A stretch of 64,000 nt of DNA. Origin: an uncultured Paludibaculum sp. GTDB lineage: Bacteria; Acidobacteriota; Terriglobia; Bryobacterales; Bryobacteraceae. The notes under the pieces were generated by a model, which worked only from the letters and a program-made list of their open reading frames with translations, did not search any database and was not told the DNA's origin. Below are positions 50,232-59,339 of this stretch, in pieces. The translations under genes and the position numbers were made by a program. Every line of letters starts with the position of its first letter. Positions within the stretch are counted from its first letter, which is position 1. The stretch lies in the NCBI RefSeq assembly GCF_963665245.1, contig NZ_OY762267.1, positions 3,506,001-3,570,000 of the forward strand. The letters are read 5' to 3'.

Positions 50232-52187
50232 ATGTACGAGGTAGTGTTGGTTGCGATGCCGTTCGGCGGTCTTATGATGGCGTCGCTGTCGCTGACGCAG
50301 TTGAAGTCAGTTGTTCAGGAAGCTTACCCCGGTCGGGTTAGGGTCCGAATCGCGTACGCCACGCACGATTTTGCGGCGTATCTTGGCGCGGATCTCTACC
50401 AGGAGATCGCGCTCGGCTTCCAGCACCACACCTCCGGACTCGGCGACTGGCTGTTTCGCAGCGTGGCGTTTCCGGAACTAGCCGACAATGCTGACCAGTT
50501 TTTCGCGCGATTCTATCCCAGACGAGACGCGGCGACCAAACGCTTCAAAGAGCTGGTGATGAAGAAGCGAAGCGGCATCGTGAAGCTCTTCTCGCGGCTC
50601 GTCGACAAGTACGCGCTCGACCGAGCTGATCTGGTGGGATTCAGCTCGCAGGTCTTCCAGAACACGGCCTCGTTCGGTTTGGCCCGGATGCTTCGAGAGC
50701 GCAATCCAGACGTCACCGTGGTCCTGGGCGGTGGCAATTGCGAGTATCCGATGGGTCGGGTCATCGCGGAACATGTGCCCGCCATCGACTATGTGTTTTC
50801 GGGTCCGTCGCTGGTCAGTTTTCCGGAGTTTGTCGGCTATCGAATGGCCGGCGACACGGAGGCATGCGTGCGGATTGATGGCGTATTCTGCCGCGAGAAT
50901 GTGACCTCGACCGGTGCTGACGAAGGCGCCCTGACGACCGAAAGTGACCTGGCGGGTAAGCCAGTGGTCGATCAACTCGGACGGGAACGGTGCATCAATA
51001 CGCCGAGTCGCCTCGATTACGACGATTTTCTCGACAGCTTCGCGGAATCGTTTCCACGGGCTGACTCGGCGGTGCGGACGAGCCTTCCGTTTGAGACATC
51101 GCGCGGTTGTTGGTGGGGCGAGAAATCCCACTGCACCTTCTGCGGTCTCAATGACCGGACGCTGAAATACCGGTTCATGGAGCCGGAGTTCGCACTCACT
51201 CAGATGCGGTCGCTCTTTGAATATTCGTCCCGATGCTCGCATCTGCAGTGCGTAGACAACATCATCCCGAAGAGCTATCTGCGCGAAGTCGTCCCACATC
51301 TGGACACGCCGGAGAATATGGGTATCTTCTATGAGGCCAAGTCCGATCTGGGTGAAGAGGATGTCCGCGTGCTTGCCAAAGCGCGGATTACGGTGCAACT
51401 CGGCATTGAGGCGCTGTCGACTCGGGCACTGAAGGCGCTTCGCAAAGGATGCACGCCATTCCAGAACGTGACGGTCCTGAAACACTGCGCGGTCTACGAT
51501 CTGCCGACATTTTGGAATTTGCTGATGGGTATTCCAGGAATCGGCCCCGGCGTGTATCAGAAATACGTCCAGGATTGTCGACTGCTGAGCCACGTACCGC
51601 CGCCGGCCAGCGTGTATCCTATCCGGTTTGACCGCTATAGCCCGTACTATAACGAGGCTCAGGCCCATGGGCTCGACCTTCGGCCCTGTGAGTTCTATTC
51701 GATGGTCTATCCGCTTCCGCCATCGGCAATTCAGGATCTGGCCTACTACGTCACCGATTACAACCTGGATGCGGAATACCTCGCCACTACCGCGGACTGG
51801 TTCGGCAAGGTGCGTAAAGCTGTGGATGGTTGGCGGAGTCTCTGGCATGGCGGCGATCGGGCGCTGCGGGCGCGTCTCGAATTTCAGACCGAAGGCGAAG
51901 ACATTGTCATCCTCGACAGCCGATCCGGAACCTCCGTGCGCTACGCCTTGCCGAACAGTTGTCTCGTCCTGCTACAGCGCCTTGCGATTCCGTCGTCGCT
52001 CGATCGACTAGCCGGCGAGTTTGCGGGACGACCGGAGATCAATGTCGAACGCGATCTGGAGTTGCTTCGCGATCGCGGACTGTTGTTTGAGGATGAAGGC
52101 AAGTTCATGAACCTCATCCTTCCTGCGGACCATTTGCGCAGGGAACCGCGTGAGGACGTAACGCTGGCGTCGCCAATGAGCGCCTGA
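50232..52187 (+). CDS. B12-binding radical SAM protein, RiPP C-methyltransferase-like family (copy 2)
   Basis: This is a protein of 651 residues and the closest paralog of copy 1 in overall layout. It shows MPFGGLMMASLSLTQLK at the N terminus, LGGGNCEYPMG in the cobalamin domain, and Cys293, Cys301 and Cys304 in GCWWGEKSHCTFCG. The ATG at 50232 has GGAGG (50219-50223) upstream; the GTG at 50217 overlaps that ribosome site and is less likely. It starts 32 bases after copy 1 ends, so it is in the same operon. Substrate position and product are unknown. Confidence 0.88.
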   Translation: MYEVVLVAMPFGGLMMASLSLTQLKSVVQEAYPGRVRVRIAYATHDFAAYLGADLYQEIALGFQHHTSGLGDWLFRSVAFPELADNADQFFARFYPRRDAATKRFKELVMKKRSGIVKLFSRLVDKYALDRADLVGFSSQVFQNTASFGLARMLRERNPDVTVVLGGGNCEYPMGRVIAEHVPAIDYVFSGPSLVSFPEFVGYRMAGDTEACVRIDGVFCRENVTSTGADEGALTTESDLAGKPVVDQLGRERCINTPSRLDYDDFLDSFAESFPRADSAVRTSLPFETSRGCWWGEKSHCTFCGLNDRTLKYRFMEPEFALTQMRSLFEYSSRCSHLQCVDNIIPKSYLREVVPHLDTPENMGIFYEAKSDLGEEDVRVLAKARITVQLGIEALSTRALKALRKGCTPFQNVTVLKHCAVYDLPTFWNLLMGIPGIGPGVYQKYVQDCRLLSHVPPPASVYPIRFDRYSPYYNEAQAHGLDLRPCEFYSMVYPLPPSAIQDLAYYVTDYNLDAEYLATTADWFGKVRKAVDGWRSLWHGGDRALRARLEFQTEGEDIVILDSRSGTSVRYALPNSCLVLLQRLAIPSSLDRLAGEFAGRPEINVERDLELLRDRGLLFEDEGKFMNLILPADHLRREPREDVTLASPMSA

Positions 52188-52230
52188 CGTGGCACGCGAC
52201 GAGTCGTCGACCAAACTGGAACACACTGCC

Positions 52231-54120
52231 ATGCTCGAGATTGTCCTGATCAATATGCCGTTCGCGCACGTCGTGAGCCCGTCGCTCGGGCTTACGCAAC
52301 TGAAGGCCGCTGTGGACCTGCAGCACGGATCGGCTGTCCGAACCCGGATCCTTTACCTGAACCACGACTTTGCGAACTATTTCGGAGTTGAGTTGTACCA
52401 GGAAATTGCGCTCGCCATTCAGCACCGCTACTCCGGCCTAGGTGACTGGATGTTCCGGCAACTTGCGTTTCCGGACGTTCCCGACAATGCGGAAGAATAT
52501 TTCGACCGATACTATCCGAGTCGGAAAGGTTTCATCCGACAAGCGAGAGATCTGATACTGAGCAAGCGGCGCGGGTTGCCGTCGGTTGTTAGATCCCTCA
52601 TCCGTCGTCACGAAATCGCCGGTGCGGACGTGGCGGGTTTCACCACGATGCTCTCGCAGACCGTCGCCTCCATCGCGTTCGCCAACGTTCTGAAGGAGAG
52701 CAACCCGCACACGTTGGTGGCGTTCGGCGGAGCGAATTGCGAAAAGGAAATGGGACGGGAACTCGTCGAGAAAGTTGAAGTCATTGACTATGTGTTCTCA
52801 GGTCCGGGTCTGGTCAGTTTCCCCGCCTTCGCCGGCGCGCTGCTACGCGGCGACCGCGCCGCCTGCCACGCCATCGACGGCGTTTTCTCGCGAAGGAATC
52901 ACACGTTGATGCCCGATATCGTGCAACTCGAACGCTCCACCAACGTCGCCTCCGTTGGGCAGGAACTCGACATCAACTCGGATTTGCCGCTGGACTACGG
53001 CGGCTTCCTTGCCAGCTTCGAACGTTCGTTCGCGGACACGCAACTCCGTCCCGCACTCCCGTTCGAGACGTCGCGCGGATGTTGGTGGGGCGAGTTGTGC
53101 CAGTGCACCTTTTGTGGTCTCGATACGGCCGATTATCGCTTCATGAGGCCGGATTTGGCGCTCAGGAATATTCGGTCCCTGTTCGACCAGGGCAGGCCGT
53201 ATCGAAGAATTAACTTCGAGGCGGTCGACAATGTCATTCCCCGGTCGTACTTCAAAGAGGTGCTGGGTCAACTCGAGACCCCGGAAAACGCGCAGATCTG
53301 GTATGCCGTACGTGCAGGCCTTACGGAGGAGGAGGTTCGAACGCTGGCGAAGGCGCGCGTCTGTGTGCAGATCGGCATTGAGGCGCTGGAGTCCTCCACG
53401 CTGAAGCTGATGAAGAAAGGGACTACCTCTTTCGCCAACGTGGAACTGCTTAAGCGCTGCGCCGCCCATGGCGTGGAGGCCTCGTGGAATTTGCTGATCG
53501 GCTCACCCGGAGAGAAGTCGGACGTGTATCGGCGCTACTGCGAAGTCCTGCCCTCCCTCGCTCATCTGCAGCCGCCGGTCAGCGTATACCCGGTCCGTTT
53601 CGACCGTCACAGCGCGTATTACCGTAATCCGGAAGCGTACGGGCTGAAACTGCATCCTTACGATTGTTACGGCATGAGTTATCCCTTCCCGTACGCTTCC
53701 ATTCAAAAAATCGCGTATTATTTCGCCGATGAAAACCTCGACGCCGAGTATTACGGCGCAATGTCGGAGTGGATCGGAGCGCTGATGCGCATTGTAGTCG
53801 ATTGGAAGCAGAAGTGGAACGAGCGACAGGCGCGGCCACGGCTGGAGTATCGTCGCAGCGGAGACCGGACGTTCGTTTTCGACAGCCGATTCGGGGCGCC
53901 GGCGGAGTTCGAACCGAGCCCGCTCGAATTCTCCATCTTGCAGCAGCTCAAGACGGCGACCCCCGCCGACGCGCTGCCCCGCCATCTGCAGGGAGGCGAT
54001 CAGATCGGGCCTTGCCTGGAACGCCTTCAGTCTAGGCGACTTCTCTTCGAAGAGAACGGGCGGATGCTGTCCCTCGTCCTCCGCGACGACCTGTTGCCTG
54101 CGCAGGCCAGCTCCAACTGA
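52231..54120 (+). CDS. B12-binding radical SAM protein, RiPP C-methyltransferase-like family (copy 3)
   Basis: This is a protein of 629 residues with the same architecture. The cobalamin domain has FGGANCEKEMG. The cluster motif is Cys284, Cys292 and Cys295, but the intervening GEK of the other copies is GEL and an additional Cys sits at 290, giving CX5CXCX2C; the loop after the third Cys is also two or three residues shorter. This is the most divergent of the four near the cluster. The start at 52231 aligns with the paralogs (MLEIVLINMPFA); a GTG at 52189 directly after the previous stop would add 14 residues with no counterpart. Confidence 0.85.
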   Translation: MLEIVLINMPFAHVVSPSLGLTQLKAAVDLQHGSAVRTRILYLNHDFANYFGVELYQEIALAIQHRYSGLGDWMFRQLAFPDVPDNAEEYFDRYYPSRKGFIRQARDLILSKRRGLPSVVRSLIRRHEIAGADVAGFTTMLSQTVASIAFANVLKESNPHTLVAFGGANCEKEMGRELVEKVEVIDYVFSGPGLVSFPAFAGALLRGDRAACHAIDGVFSRRNHTLMPDIVQLERSTNVASVGQELDINSDLPLDYGGFLASFERSFADTQLRPALPFETSRGCWWGELCQCTFCGLDTADYRFMRPDLALRNIRSLFDQGRPYRRINFEAVDNVIPRSYFKEVLGQLETPENAQIWYAVRAGLTEEEVRTLAKARVCVQIGIEALESSTLKLMKKGTTSFANVELLKRCAAHGVEASWNLLIGSPGEKSDVYRRYCEVLPSLAHLQPPVSVYPVRFDRHSAYYRNPEAYGLKLHPYDCYGMSYPFPYASIQKIAYYFADENLDAEYYGAMSEWIGALMRIVVDWKQKWNERQARPRLEYRRSGDRTFVFDSRFGAPAEFEPSPLEFSILQQLKTATPADALPRHLQGGDQIGPCLERLQSRRLLFEENGRMLSLVLRDDLLPAQASSN

Positions 54121-54147
54121 CACACGTATAAGACCCGGAGCGGACCG

Positions 54148-56055
54148 ATGTTTGAGATTGCCCTGATCAGCATGCCCTTCGCCCAGGCGGATGTCCCGTC
54201 TTTCCCGCTGACCCAGCTTCGGCACGTGGTGGAGAAGGCTGGAGGCGGGGATGTGCGCGCGCGAATCCTCTACCTGAACCACGACTTCGCCGAGTTCTTT
54301 GGAACCGGCCTGTACTCCGAGATCGCTCTCTCGATGCAGCACCGGACATCGGGCCTCGGCGACTGGATCTTCCGACAGGCGGCTTTCCCCTGGACGCAGG
54401 ACAATGCGGACGAGTATTTCGCTCGATATTACCCTCGCGATGACAGCGAGACGCGAGCATTGCGTGAGACCATTCTGGAAAAGCGACAGGGACTGCTCGA
54501 TCTATGCGAACGTCTGATCGAACGCTACTCCATCCATATCGCCGATCTTGTTGGACTGAGCTCGATGGTGTCGCAGAATGTGCCTTGTTTCGCGATGGCG
54601 AACCTCTTGAAGACGCGAAATCCGCGCCAGGTCCTCGTGATGGGAGGTTCGAATTGCGAGAGTCCGATGGGGGCAGCGATTCTCGAGAATGTTGGCGCCA
54701 TCGATTACGTGTTTAGTGGACCGGCGCTGGTCAGTTTCCCGGCTTTCGTGAAGTTGCGCATGCAGGGCGACGAAGCGGCCTGCGACCGCCTGCCCGGCGT
54801 GCTGTCGCGCATGAACGCCAGCAAGTACCGACCGACAAGATCGACGAGGAACGGAGCCGCGTCCGCCTGCTGGGGACAATTTGCGGATCTTGACGACCCC
54901 TATCCACTGGATTACTCGGAGTTTCTCGACAGCTACGATCGACTGAAGCCGGAACTGAGACGGAGCCCTCAACTGCTGTTCCAGACCTCTCGCGGGTGCT
55001 GGTGGGGGGAGAAGTCTCAGTGTGCATTCTGTGGCGTGAGTCAACATTCGCTGCCCTATACGTCCATGTCGCCGGCGAAGGCAGTGGAGCAGTTTCGGTC
55101 ATTGTTTCGGTACGAAGGGCGGTGTGCGCGACTGCAATGCGTCGATTACATCATCCCGAAACCTTATCTGAAAGAGGTGCTACCACGGTTGAATACGCCT
55201 CCGAGCATGTGTATCTGGTACGAAGCGAAGTCGGACCTGTCGGATGACGACGTACGAACGCTGGCGCAGGCTCGGGTAAGCGTTCAGGTCGGGATCGAAT
55301 CGCTGTCGACGCCATCGCTCAAGTTGATGAAGAAAGGCAGCACGGCGTTCCAGAACTTGCAGCTCTTGAAATCGTGCGCCACCCACAATGTCACGGTGTC
55401 GTGGAACTTGCTGGTGGGCGTGCCGGGCGAGGATGCCTTCACCTATCGCAAGTACCTCGACGACATCCCTCTCCTTCTCCATTTGCCGGCCCCGAGCGGC
55501 GTGTATCCTATTCGATTCGATCGGTACAGCCGTTATTTCCATGAGCCGCACGGCTGGGGACTGGATCTGCGCCCGCAAGATTGCTATGCTCTGACTTATC
55601 CATTTGCGCGCACAGCCATCAATAAGCTGGCCATCTTCTTCGCCGATGCCAACGCCGACGCAGAGTACTTCACGGCGATGGCCGAGTGGATGCCGAAGCT
55701 GACCGACACCGTCAGTCGATGGATAGCCGCCTGGGACTCCTCCGCACGGCGACGTCTGCAATACATAGAGGCTGGGTCGCAAACAGTCATTTTCGACAGT
55801 CGGTCGGGAACACCGGTAGAATATGTGCTATCTGCTCCCGCTGCGGGCGTACTTGAATGCCTGACTTGGCCGACCTCGATCGAACGCCTGGCGGCCAGCC
55901 TGAATGGCTGCGCCTGCGCGGAGTCTTGTATCGCAGAACTGACCGATCGCGGGCTGGTTTTTCAGGAGAGCGGACGTCTGATGAGTCTGGTGCTGCCCGC
56001 CGCAGCGGATCCGCCTCCGAAGGTCAACCGAGCAGCGCTGCCCACGACGCCTTGA
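54148..56055 (+). CDS. B12-binding radical SAM protein, RiPP C-methyltransferase-like family (copy 4)
   Basis: This is a protein of 635 residues. It has MGGSNCESPMG in the cobalamin domain and Cys284, Cys292 and Cys295 in GCWWGEKSQCAFCG. The ATG at 54148 follows a GGAG about seven bases upstream and is 27 bases after copy 3. The C-terminal end runs 32 bases into the 3' end of the convergent Yip1-like gene, so no terminator separates the two transcription units. It completes a run of four tandem paralogs that probably arose by local duplication followed by clear divergence, unlike the near-identical NRPS blocks. Confidence 0.88.
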   Translation: MFEIALISMPFAQADVPSFPLTQLRHVVEKAGGGDVRARILYLNHDFAEFFGTGLYSEIALSMQHRTSGLGDWIFRQAAFPWTQDNADEYFARYYPRDDSETRALRETILEKRQGLLDLCERLIERYSIHIADLVGLSSMVSQNVPCFAMANLLKTRNPRQVLVMGGSNCESPMGAAILENVGAIDYVFSGPALVSFPAFVKLRMQGDEAACDRLPGVLSRMNASKYRPTRSTRNGAASACWGQFADLDDPYPLDYSEFLDSYDRLKPELRRSPQLLFQTSRGCWWGEKSQCAFCGVSQHSLPYTSMSPAKAVEQFRSLFRYEGRCARLQCVDYIIPKPYLKEVLPRLNTPPSMCIWYEAKSDLSDDDVRTLAQARVSVQVGIESLSTPSLKLMKKGSTAFQNLQLLKSCATHNVTVSWNLLVGVPGEDAFTYRKYLDDIPLLLHLPAPSGVYPIRFDRYSRYFHEPHGWGLDLRPQDCYALTYPFARTAINKLAIFFADANADAEYFTAMAEWMPKLTDTVSRWIAAWDSSARRRLQYIEAGSQTVIFDSRSGTPVEYVLSAPAAGVLECLTWPTSIERLAASLNGCACAESCIAELTDRGLVFQESGRLMSLVLPAAADPPPKVNRAALPTTP

Positions 56056-56785
56056 CCAAGACCCACAGGATGTGGACCGTAATCGTTACGGCCAACGCCT
56101 GGCTCCGGGTAACGCGGGAACTCAGAGCGGTCAACCCAATGCACTGGATGGCCATGCCTCCAAACGCGAGCAGATCGAAGCCGCTGGCGAGCGCACGAAC
56201 CCATGGTGGAGTGGTCGCCGAATCCAGGAACGCACCCGCGTTCAGAGCCACCATGTACTGCGGATCGACTATCGTGTAGTCGTCCACCACCGCCAGAAAA
56301 AGCCCCGAAACGGCCAGGGTAACCACGCTGGCGCAGTAAGAGCCCCAAGCGCACGCGGTTAGCACTGACGAGTACGTGGTCTCCGCTCCGAAGACGAGCA
56401 ATCCGGCCAACGTGGTGACGGCGGCGAAAGCGGTCAGTAGCGGAGTCGCAGCGAATGCGCTGGCGTAGGAGAAGTACCGGCGACTGGTACTCTGTTCCGC
56501 CTCGGCGACGAAGGCATCCACTTGCTGGTGTCCGAGTTGCTCGACAAGAGCAGGTCGCTTTGCCAGTTCCATGCGTGTGAGGTTACCCATTCCCACCACG
56601 CTGATCACCATTACGCTCCCAAGCAACGCGAGAATTGCGGAAGCTACCAACGGAACCAGCCACTTGGGGCGCGCCAGGCGACGGAACGAATCGGTTGGGG
56701 CGTAGAAAATGGTGACTAGCACCAGAATGGACCTAAACGGAGAATCTACTCCGGCGGCTGGCCCTGCGAGCACTTGAGGTTGCAT
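56024..56785 (-). CDS. Yip1-family multi-pass membrane protein
   Basis: This is a protein of 253 residues. After a soluble start (MQPQVLAGPAAG) it has FYAPTDSFRRLARPKWLVPL, the entry typical of bacterial Yip1/DUF1282-like proteins, followed by about five hydrophobic membrane segments. The role of the bacterial family is not defined. The ATG at 56785 is preferred over a TTG at 56827, which lies upstream of the expected transcription start of the promoter found here. It follows the ABC permease gene on the same strand, but its own promoter means it can be expressed alone. The 3' end overlaps that of radical SAM copy 4. Confidence 0.7.
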   Translation of the reverse strand: MQPQVLAGPAAGVDSPFRSILVLVTIFYAPTDSFRRLARPKWLVPLVASAILALLGSVMVISVVGMGNLTRMELAKRPALVEQLGHQQVDAFVAEAEQSTSRRYFSYASAFAATPLLTAFAAVTTLAGLLVFGAETTYSSVLTACAWGSYCASVVTLAVSGLFLAVVDDYTIVDPQYMVALNAGAFLDSATTPPWVRALASGFDLLAFGGMAIQCIGLTALSSRVTRSQALAVTITVHILWVLVKASWAALLG

Positions 56786-56815
56786 AGCTACTTTCGGGTC
56801 GAAAGGTCGCCTAAT

Positions 56816-56844
56816 TGTATATCTCAATATACCCGGGGTGTCAA
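56816..56844 (-). promoter_or_regulatory. Sigma70-like promoter of the Yip1-like gene
   Basis: On the - strand TTGACA (56844-56839) is followed after exactly 17 bases by TATACA (56821-56816). The expected start of transcription near 56808 gives a leader of about 23 bases before the ATG at 56785. The -35 is a perfect consensus match and the -10 matches in four of six. Confidence 0.7.
56817..56832. promoter_or_regulatory. Operator-like palindrome overlapping the -10 box
   Basis: GTATAT-N4-ATATAC is a perfect inverted repeat that overlaps the -10 element and part of the spacer of the promoter above. This position and the AT-rich half-sites suit a repressor of the PadR or similar dimeric class. 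No regulator gene is present in the window. Confidence 0.6.
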
Positions 56845-56880
56845 GGGCGCGAAGATTCGTAAAGGTTCGGTATCGGAGAT

Positions 56881-58578
56881 TTACTTTCCCGGTAAATGAA
56901 GACTGAGCACTGCCGGATCCGGCGCTTCTTCGTACTTCAGTGCCAATGCGCCCAGCGTCGCCTGGCGCGACCGATGGACCGAGATCGACAGCACTATCAG
57001 CAAACTCAGCAGGACAAACAGTGCTCCACTATTCGACAAAGCGGCGGTGAGTAGACCGCATACGAAGGGCAGCAAGCTAATGATGCCGATAAAAATCACC
57101 ACCATGGCCCATGGCGGCATCTTTCCAGGCAGATAGGAGCAGGTGAACGGCAGTTTCTCCACATCAAAAAACATCGTTCCGTACAGGAATACGCCGCCAA
57201 CAAAGGCTAGCGCCACCTCCCGCAGAGCGGCGCGACCGATGATCGCAAACTCGAGCGGCATCGGGAGAATCACAATTCCACCGATTACAAAGATAACCAT
57301 GAATCGGTCCACGGCCCGAACCCAGTCGCGCCGCCCTTCCCGTTCCGTGATTTGGAATATCCAGTTGGCACTCAGGGCCACGGGCAGAGAGAACAAATGC
57401 CGCATCCCAATGAACAGGAATATGAGCGCTACCAAATGGCCGTAGAGGAAGGAACTAAGGCGGGCCCATTCGGACCCGAACCACTGGGCCGTGCCAAACA
57501 CGCCGCTCGCGATCATGGCGACGACGAAACCAACATACGCCATCAGAATCATGCGATGTTGGGCGCTCCGTGTCAGTACCTGGAGCATCATAACGAAGAC
57601 CGCCTGCTCACGCGGATTCGGAATCGCACGATCGAGCAGACGGGACGCCAGCGCGCCCCATTTCACCTGAACGCCCGTTCCCGCCAGGAGCAACGCGTTG
57701 TGCCGACTGTAGCTCAGCGCATACAGGGCGGTCGCCGCCAGACACGAAATGGAGACGCCTGTCAGTGCATAGCCCGTGAGTTCCTGAAAAACTGGCGTCG
57801 AATGTCCGAGAAGTGTCTCATAAAGCCCCAGAAACCAAACCGGAGGGATCCACTGTCTCAGTCCGTCACGGAGAACGTAATCCAGCACAGACGGTTCGAT
57901 GGAGGCGCTAAGGATGATTAGTGCCAGCATAGCGGTAATTGCTGCGGCCTGCACGATCGCGGTAACGTACGCGAAAAGGCGCCGAGGCAGCATGTTTAGC
58001 AGCAGTGCCTGCAATCCGAGAAGCGCGAAAAAGAAGAAATACGATCCGAGGGAAGCCGAGATTGCATGAGCTCCGATATGTGAGAAGACGGAACCGTTCG
58101 CGATCAGCGAGCTCCTGACGGTCACAGGAAACGCAAGGCTGGGAAGAAGGTTAACGCTTGCCGTGGCCGTCGTCACGAGCAGGAACAGCGCGACGAACTT
58201 TGCCACGAACACCCGCCAGGCGCGCAATGGCAGCGAACCGAGGGCGAAGTAGTCGTGCGCGGTGGGCAGAAGCGATTGCCAATTCACCGCCGTCAGCAAT
58301 CCGATGACGCCCATGGCCGCAGTTACCAGCCAGAGTTCATCGGCCCTGACGGCGTCGCCATATACTTGGGCCGCAGCCTGAACGGCCAACTGGTTATACT
58401 TGTGCAGCAGACTTTGCGAAACCAGGAGGAAGGCGGACAGGAACACGGCGAACCCACCGACAAATACGGTTATCCACTGACCGGGAGTCGTCACGATATC
58501 GCTGTCGAAGTAGCGTGTGAGGAAATGCCTGATCAGCTCGAACGTCGGTCCGTGAGTCTCCTCCAGCCACGATTTCAC
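56881..58578 (-). CDS. Large ABC transporter membrane subunit (ABC-2-like, multi-pass)
   Basis: This is a protein of 565 residues that is strongly hydrophobic, with roughly a dozen predicted membrane segments and no ATPase motifs. It starts with GTG, which overlaps the TGA of the ATPase gene by four bases (GTGA), so the two are translationally coupled partners. The most likely role is the channel of an exporter, possibly for the peptide made here or for self-protection; this is inferred from context only. The size is twice that of ordinary ABC-2 permeases and resembles a fusion of two half units. A gap of 95 bases with the Yip1 promoter lies downstream. Confidence 0.8.
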   Translation of the reverse strand: MKSWLEETHGPTFELIRHFLTRYFDSDIVTTPGQWITVFVGGFAVFLSAFLLVSQSLLHKYNQLAVQAAAQVYGDAVRADELWLVTAAMGVIGLLTAVNWQSLLPTAHDYFALGSLPLRAWRVFVAKFVALFLLVTTATASVNLLPSLAFPVTVRSSLIANGSVFSHIGAHAISASLGSYFFFFALLGLQALLLNMLPRRLFAYVTAIVQAAAITAMLALIILSASIEPSVLDYVLRDGLRQWIPPVWFLGLYETLLGHSTPVFQELTGYALTGVSISCLAATALYALSYSRHNALLLAGTGVQVKWGALASRLLDRAIPNPREQAVFVMMLQVLTRSAQHRMILMAYVGFVVAMIASGVFGTAQWFGSEWARLSSFLYGHLVALIFLFIGMRHLFSLPVALSANWIFQITEREGRRDWVRAVDRFMVIFVIGGIVILPMPLEFAIIGRAALREVALAFVGGVFLYGTMFFDVEKLPFTCSYLPGKMPPWAMVVIFIGIISLLPFVCGLLTAALSNSGALFVLLSLLIVLSISVHRSRQATLGALALKYEEAPDPAVLSLHLPGK

Positions 58579-59339
58579 GACTTCATCGCCTCCAGAATTG
58601 CGTTCGCCGTGGATTCACCGTCGTGTACCTGGGCTAACTGCGCAAAGACCGCCTCCAGAGACGGGCGTTCCATGAGTTCTTGCAGTCGCTGGATCGAATC
58701 ATACGCCACCACCTTACCGTGCCCGAGGATGAGCACATTCGAGCAGACCTTTTCGACGGTCTCCAGCACGTGCGAACTGTAGAGGATGATCTTGCCGTCT
58801 GAAGCGAGTCCGCGAAGCAGAGTGCGCAGCAACATCGCCGCCGTAACGTCGAGGCCGGAGAATGGCTCATCCAGGATGAGGACCTCCGGATCGTGCAGGA
58901 GAGCGGACGAAAGCAGAATCTTCTGCCGCATGCCCTTCGAATAGGACGACACGGGCGTGTGCCGGTCGTCCCACAATGAAAACAGATTCAGGAACGCCTC
59001 GATTTTGCGTTGCAGTGTGCGCCGGTCGAGGCCCCGAAGACGTCCGACTAACTCCAGATACTCGTAGCCGGACATGTGAGGATACAGGTGCGCCTCTTCG
59101 GGAACGTAGCCAATCCTCCGCTGGAAGCCCGCGAAGTCGTTATAGACGCTCTTGCTGTCGAAGAATATGCGGCCTTCCGTCTGTTCGATCAGCCCCACAA
59201 GCACCTTGATCGTGGTGCTCTTGCCTGCGCCATTGGCCCCCAGATAGCCCAGAATCTCGCCTCTTCGAATCGTGAAGCTGACTTGGTCCAACGCAGGGGT
59301 ATGGCCGTAGAATTTCGTCAACGCTCTGGCTTCCAGCAC
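58575..59339 (-). CDS. ABC transporter ATP-binding protein
   Basis: This is a protein of 254 residues, the usual size of a single nucleotide-binding subunit. Walker A is GANGAGKST (residues 34-42), the signature is SYSKGMRQKILLSSALL (an exporter-type SKGM variant), Walker B is VLILDEPFSGLD, and the H-loop is YSSHVLETVEKVC. These resemble CcmA/BcrA-type ATPases of ABC-2 exporters. The start is a GTG with GGAGGAG a few bases upstream inside the end of the A-PCP gene (22-base overlap). It pairs with the large permease that follows. Confidence 0.93.
   Translation of the reverse strand: MLEARALTKFYGHTPALDQVSFTIRRGEILGYLGANGAGKSTTIKVLVGLIEQTEGRIFFDSKSVYNDFAGFQRRIGYVPEEAHLYPHMSGYEYLELVGRLRGLDRRTLQRKIEAFLNLFSLWDDRHTPVSSYSKGMRQKILLSSALLHDPEVLILDEPFSGLDVTAAMLLRTLLRGLASDGKIILYSSHVLETVEKVCSNVLILGHGKVVAYDSIQRLQELMERPSLEAVFAQLAQVHDGESTANAILEAMKS

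Noticed and set aside
56786..56827. TTG start at 56827 for the Yip1-like gene
   Set aside because: It falls within the promoter and operator, upstream of the expected transcription start; the ATG at 56785 fits the promoter.
57352..57921. 189-codon + strand frame opposite the ABC permease
   Set aside because: No motif, no ribosome site, antisense to a clear membrane protein gene.
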